From the NCBI RefSeq assembly GCF_037975245.1, contig NC_092574.1, positions 22,383,713-22,447,712 of the forward strand: a stretch of 64,000 nt of DNA, given 5' to 3'. Below, piece after piece: positions 60,401 to 64,000 of this stretch. Below the pieces are notes generated by a model. The model was not told the DNA's origin and ran no database searches. It saw nothing but the letters and a program-made list of their open reading frames with translations. The translations under genes and the position numbers were made by a program. Source of the stretch: Apostichopus japonicus. Its lineage: Eukaryota > Echinodermata > Holothuroidea > Aspidochirotida > Stichopodidae. How positions within the stretch are numbered: the first letter of the stretch is position 1; each line of letters opens with the position of its first letter.

Positions 60401-63400
60401 TAAACTCTCCCTACTAAAGTCAAAAGTAATCGACTATAAACTCTTCTTCCTTAAGTCAAAGCAATCCACTTTAAACTCTTCCTGCTTAAGTCATTGTAAT
60501 CAACTATAAATTCTTCCTACTTAAGTCAAGACAATCAACTATACACTCTTCCTACTAAAAGTCAATGTAATCAACTATTAATTCTTCCTACTTAAGTCAA
60601 GGTAATTGACTATAAACTCTCCCTACTAAAGTCAAGGTAATCAACTATTAATTCTTCCTACTTAAGTCAAAGCAATCCACTTTATACTCTTCCGACTTAA
60701 GTCAATGTAATCAACTATTAATTCTTCCTACTAAAGTCAAGGTAATCAACTATTAATTCTTCCTACAGGTACTTAAGTCAAAGCAATCCACTTTATACTC
60801 TTCCGACTTAAGTCAATGTAATCAGCTATTAATTCTTCCTACTTAAATCAAGGTAATCCACTGCAAACCCTTATTCCTATCGACAATACTGTAGCTAAGC
60901 CACTACATGTAATTGATGAATGTGCTTCTTTTGAGCTATACTATTTGATGATGGCAAGATGCCATTAAGAAAATTCTGCAACTCCTTTATATTAAACCTT
61001 CTTCAAATGGGCTCTAACAGCATTCCACAGAGGGCACTGTCATATTAGTCCTAACGTGTGTAATCTGTACAGATCTTTACAGATCAAGCTATTAAACACG
61101 ATAATGTGAAAGCACTCACAGGCATGCGAACACACCAGATGAACATGTTTACTGATGTGCTTGGTGATTGAACAGTTCAAGGTTCCACTTGTGCAGTTTG
61201 GCCCAAAAAAAAAGACAAAATTGCTTAGAGAAACTTAAATTCAGGTGCTTAAAACAATACGTTTGAATAGAAACTAACACGGCAGTTAGTTTCAAGAGAT
61301 CTGTACTTCAATAATTACAAACGAAATTGTAGCGTATATATATATATATATACTGTACTATTGATTAACTGACATTAAAGTCTCGCAGAACCAGAGAGGA
61401 TCAATATATCAGCTCACTCTGTTGATTTTGGGTGTGGCTGGAGAACCTCAATATGATTCTCCATAATACTATTTGATATCTCCGTCCCCATATGTATATA
61501 CCATCACGACAAATTTATGTTTTGTAGAGTAACGATGATTTCCTCATTTTAAGCTGTTTACTCGGCACCTCCTGATACTGTATATCAGTACTTTGATACT
61601 TTGAGGAATTTGGGGTGTCACACATATGCCCACTACTACCATTCTAATATGCAACTTTGATATACTCAATTGCTTTGCTTGTTCTAAAGGAAACATGATT
61701 ATACAGTTTGTCTAATTTATATTTCAACAAGGTCATTAAATTCCAGGCTTAGTACTTTATAGTCTAATGTAATATTTGTTATTTACAAAAGTTATATGTC
61801 TCGGTCTGTTGACCTTTGTTTCAATACATCCGTACGCTCTCTATCCTCTCCAGTGATTTGGAACATCTACGGAAGACAGCTAGGAGAAGTCCTTATGACC
61901 GAGATCCAAGAGAACCTCCACTAATGGTCTATCTGAGATCAGACATAGAACACAAGTACGTACATTAGTAAAGAGAGTCTTTTTGGCAATAAGATAATTG
62001 GCGCTAAAGTACTTATACCCACAAAGGACCAAGGACACAGAGTATCTATTTATAATAATTACTATTATAATGTGTGCATTACACTGTAGCTGACATGGGG
62101 ATGTTATACTGTCGATGCTTTAGATGACCTTTGAACCTATCAATGTTATCGATCATGCAGATAGGGATCGTAACAGAGTTCCAAAGATTCGGCCCACGAA
62201 AGCCGAGAGCTCTAGTACCAAATGCAACAGGGTAGCCGAGCGAGAAATAATTTAGTAGAGATTTAATATTTACTGATATTTAGTAGTTGTTGTATGAATT
62301 CATTTAAAATTTCATCTATCCTTTTCAGAGCAATTGAAATCTGGGGCAGTAAAGAGGCTTTGGAGAGAGAGAGGAAGAAAAGAAAAGAAAAAGATGATGC
62401 GCTGAAAGAAAGTGAGAATAATATAAACTGCAGTATTTACTCTGCTGTGTAATTTAATAGTTACTCCCACCTCTCCCTCCCCCCCTTCACCCCACCCACT
62501 CCAAGTAAATTTAACACTGGATTAAGTCTAGAAATGTGGCCACAAAGTTAACCTCAGTTGTTGTCTTTATATACAAAACTTCAGTTTTGTTACCTCAGTA
62601 AGAACAGATTTCTGCACTTTTAGCCATCACAAGAAACCTCCATAACTAAAGAAAGCATTTCTTGTTTCTTTGTTAATTTAAGAGATTAAGCACACAACAT
62701 GTGTAATTAAAAGGATATTTAATGGTGTGAGATATTTTCATGAATGATAGGAATGGATTAATATCAACGTTTAGACCTGGACAGGGCGATAGCATCAGCA
62801 AAGAAGCCTTAAAGGACCATTCCAGACGTTTTAACTAATATTTTAAAGTAATACCTTAAAAACCTGAATTAAAGCTAGGGAAAACATACCATACATGTTC
62901 ATGTTTTCCTGGTTTTGTTGGTTGGACTATAATGTGTCCAGTATTTACTAAAATCCTGTGTAAAATCCTTGTTTATGACATGAGCCAAAACCATTGCTTG
63001 ATTTTGGTTATTTCAGATGAAAGACATACCTTTAGGACTTACACCTTGCCGGGTTTATTGGCACGAAGGCATGCTGTGGTTCTTAAGGAGTAAAGCAACA
63101 AAAGCTGGCGGGCAGTTGTAACGCTTCCTTATGTATAGAGAATTCGACTATGGTGTAAACAGTGCTTCTGAACAAAGAATTGTTAAGCAACAATGTTATT
63201 GGATACACCGGCCACACTGTGGCCAGACTGAATGGTAGTCTAAAAAAAATTCAACAGTTGTCATTTATGTTTCATCCTCTTGGTGTGTGTCTTGGCAGAG
63301 AAGGTTCTACTTGGACACTTATTAACTACCTTCAATATTTCTGTCTTTCATTTTGTAGATTTATTCCTTTTGAAAAGTTCGATCAGAGAATTTGACATTT

Positions 63401-63414
63401 TTGGAGAACAAAAG
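56574..63414 (+). CDS. Spliced gene with XPA_C-like domain, five internal exons, both ends missing
   Basis: Exons: 56574-56969, 58836-58950, 61854-61955, 62329-62411, 63359-63414; all have AG/GT borders and the phases agree at each join (1, 2, 2, 1, then 0 at the end), giving about 250 residues. The first exon is open from its acceptor and encodes about 50 residues with many Arg/Lys and no Asp/Glu, like a mitochondrial presequence; the true ATG must be in an earlier exon. Then comes a Lys/Glu-rich low-complexity part with KLAKAFKAARAS. The following exons give PYKQRRRKVNY, ITALRAMNDYLLKSSDLEHL, PPLMVYLRSDIEHKAIEIWG and SKEALERERKKRKEK. This order resembles the XPA C-terminal DNA-binding fold (YLLK-DLE, then LYL-IE, then E-WGS-EALE). 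The CxxC zinc finger that precedes it in XPA is absent. The 3' end continues beyond the window. Function inferred only: nucleic-acid binding, possibly in mitochondria. Confidence 0.72.
57713..58436. repeat. 43-bp minisatellite, about 17 copies, in intron
   Basis: Units start CAGTCTCCTGGTTCTGTGAG, then ACACATCATTGTGTCTTGCA. Period 43 was measured between 57761 and 57804. Each unit contains the inverted pair GACACA and TGTGTC and can form a small hairpin. Some units are shortened (near 58090 and 58255). It lies in the intron between the first two visible exons of the XPA-like gene. Confidence 0.92.
58941..60865. repeat. 35-36-bp minisatellite, about 53 copies, seeded at a splice donor
   Basis: Units read AAGTCAAGGTAATCGACTAT then AAACTCTTCCTACTT, with CAA/CGA and GGT/AGT variants. 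The first unit overlaps the end of the exon at 58836-58950: the exon's last bases CTACTTAAGTCAAG and the donor GTAATCGACT are the repeat consensus. The array fills most of the 2.9 kb intron. Confidence 0.93.
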
Positions 63415-63649
63415 GTGAGATAATATATGTGAGGTGCTGTCTGTGGACAGTGGCATGAATTGCTGGTTCAGAAGGGGGTAGGGCAGGCATCTTTGGGAAG
63501 TGATGAGGGCATATATGTCAGAATGGCGGAGTTTGGAGGGGACGTGAAAGGATCAAGGGAGCTTGGTAGAATTGGGAATTGAGATGGATGGAAGTGGCAG
63601 AATTGGAGTTTAGAGCAGCGTAGAGATAGCATTGGTGGTTAACAGGGGT

Positions 63650-64000
63650 GTAGTGGCTGGATTTAGTGTTGAATGGGGGATTTTGGCAAGTATGGGGCTT
63701 GGGATTGGCTTAGTAGCAGGGTGTAAGTGCTGAAAGTAGAATTGTGGTGGTTAAAAGAGGCAACATGGCAGGATTTAGGGTTAATGGGGGATTTTGGCAG
63801 GTATGGGGCTTGGGATTGGCTTAGTAACAGGGTGTAAGTGCTGAAAGTAGAATTGTGGTGGTTAAGAGGGGCAACATGGTAGGATTAAGGGTTGAAGCAG
63901 TTATTTTGGCAGATTTAGGACATGGGATGAGTATAACAGCAACTGTGTATAAGGGTTGACATTAGGATTGTGGTAGGCGTAAGGATGAAAAAAGGGAAGG
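63650..64000. repeat. 111-bp G-rich tandem repeat, about 3 units, running off the window
   Basis: ATTTTGGCA recurs at about 63680, 63791 and 63903. Units share TATGGGGCTTGGGATTGGCT, GGGTGTAAGTGCTGAAAGTA and GAATTGTGGTGGTTAA. It lies in the intron after the last visible exon. Weaker G-rich relatives reach back to about 63470. Confidence 0.85.

Overview
This is a window of eukaryotic, AT-rich, repeat-dense genomic DNA. It has spliced genes with GT-AG introns, tRNA-derived SINEs, a CR1/L2-type LINE, LTR-retrotransposon remains, foldback elements, long TA microsatellites and several large minisatellites. There are no operons or bacterial signals. The style (GCCTAGGC-rich intergenic DNA, SINE types, secreted cysteine-rich gene family) suggests a marine invertebrate deuterostome, possibly an echinoderm such as a sea cucumber. 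That assignment is inferred from impression, not from a diagnostic gene.

Left part (1-33.4 kb): a degenerate satellite-like array with nuclear-receptor-like half sites (1-1990) is followed by a segmentally duplicated array of one small gene family. Each complete gene has a TATA box exactly 63 nt before the ATG, a signal-peptide exon of 29 codons plus 2 nt, a phase-2 intron, and one long exon encoding about 177 residues of a Cys/Trp-rich secreted protein that I do not recognise. Copy 3 (30602-31489) looks intact. Copy 2 (16296-20057) is intact but uses a distal first exon across a 3.1 kb intron. Copy 1 (3711-4591) has an in-frame TGA in exon 1 and a damaged TATA box. At least two decayed exon-2 relics (about 4777-4935 and 23160-23500) and one orphan first exon (27665-27753) lie among them. 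The blocks from about 13.4 kb and about 24.05 kb are tandem copies offset by about 11.4 kb. They differ in minisatellite copy number (about 6 versus 23), a 69-bp repeat (2 versus 3) and unit-specific SINE insertions.

Middle part (33.4-53.2 kb): no host gene could be supported. It contains a 5'-truncated LINE with an uninterrupted 768-codon reverse transcriptase ORF, an older minus-strand LINE relic split by a palindromic foldback element, an 18-bp minisatellite, a 2.2 kb element bounded by CAGG terminal inverted repeats inside a TA microsatellite, a perfect 57-bp-arm inverted repeat, and minus-strand remains of an LTR retrotransposon with a 171-bp LTR, primer binding site and gag.

Right part (53.2-64 kb): the internal part of a plus-strand spliced gene can be followed through five exons with matching phases (56574-63414). 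It encodes a basic, mitochondrial-presequence-like N-terminus and a region resembling the C-terminal DNA-binding domain of the repair protein XPA, without a visible zinc finger. Its introns carry two large minisatellites (43 bp and about 35 bp). The second is built from the upstream exon's own 5' splice site, so the intron contains dozens of donor-like sequences.
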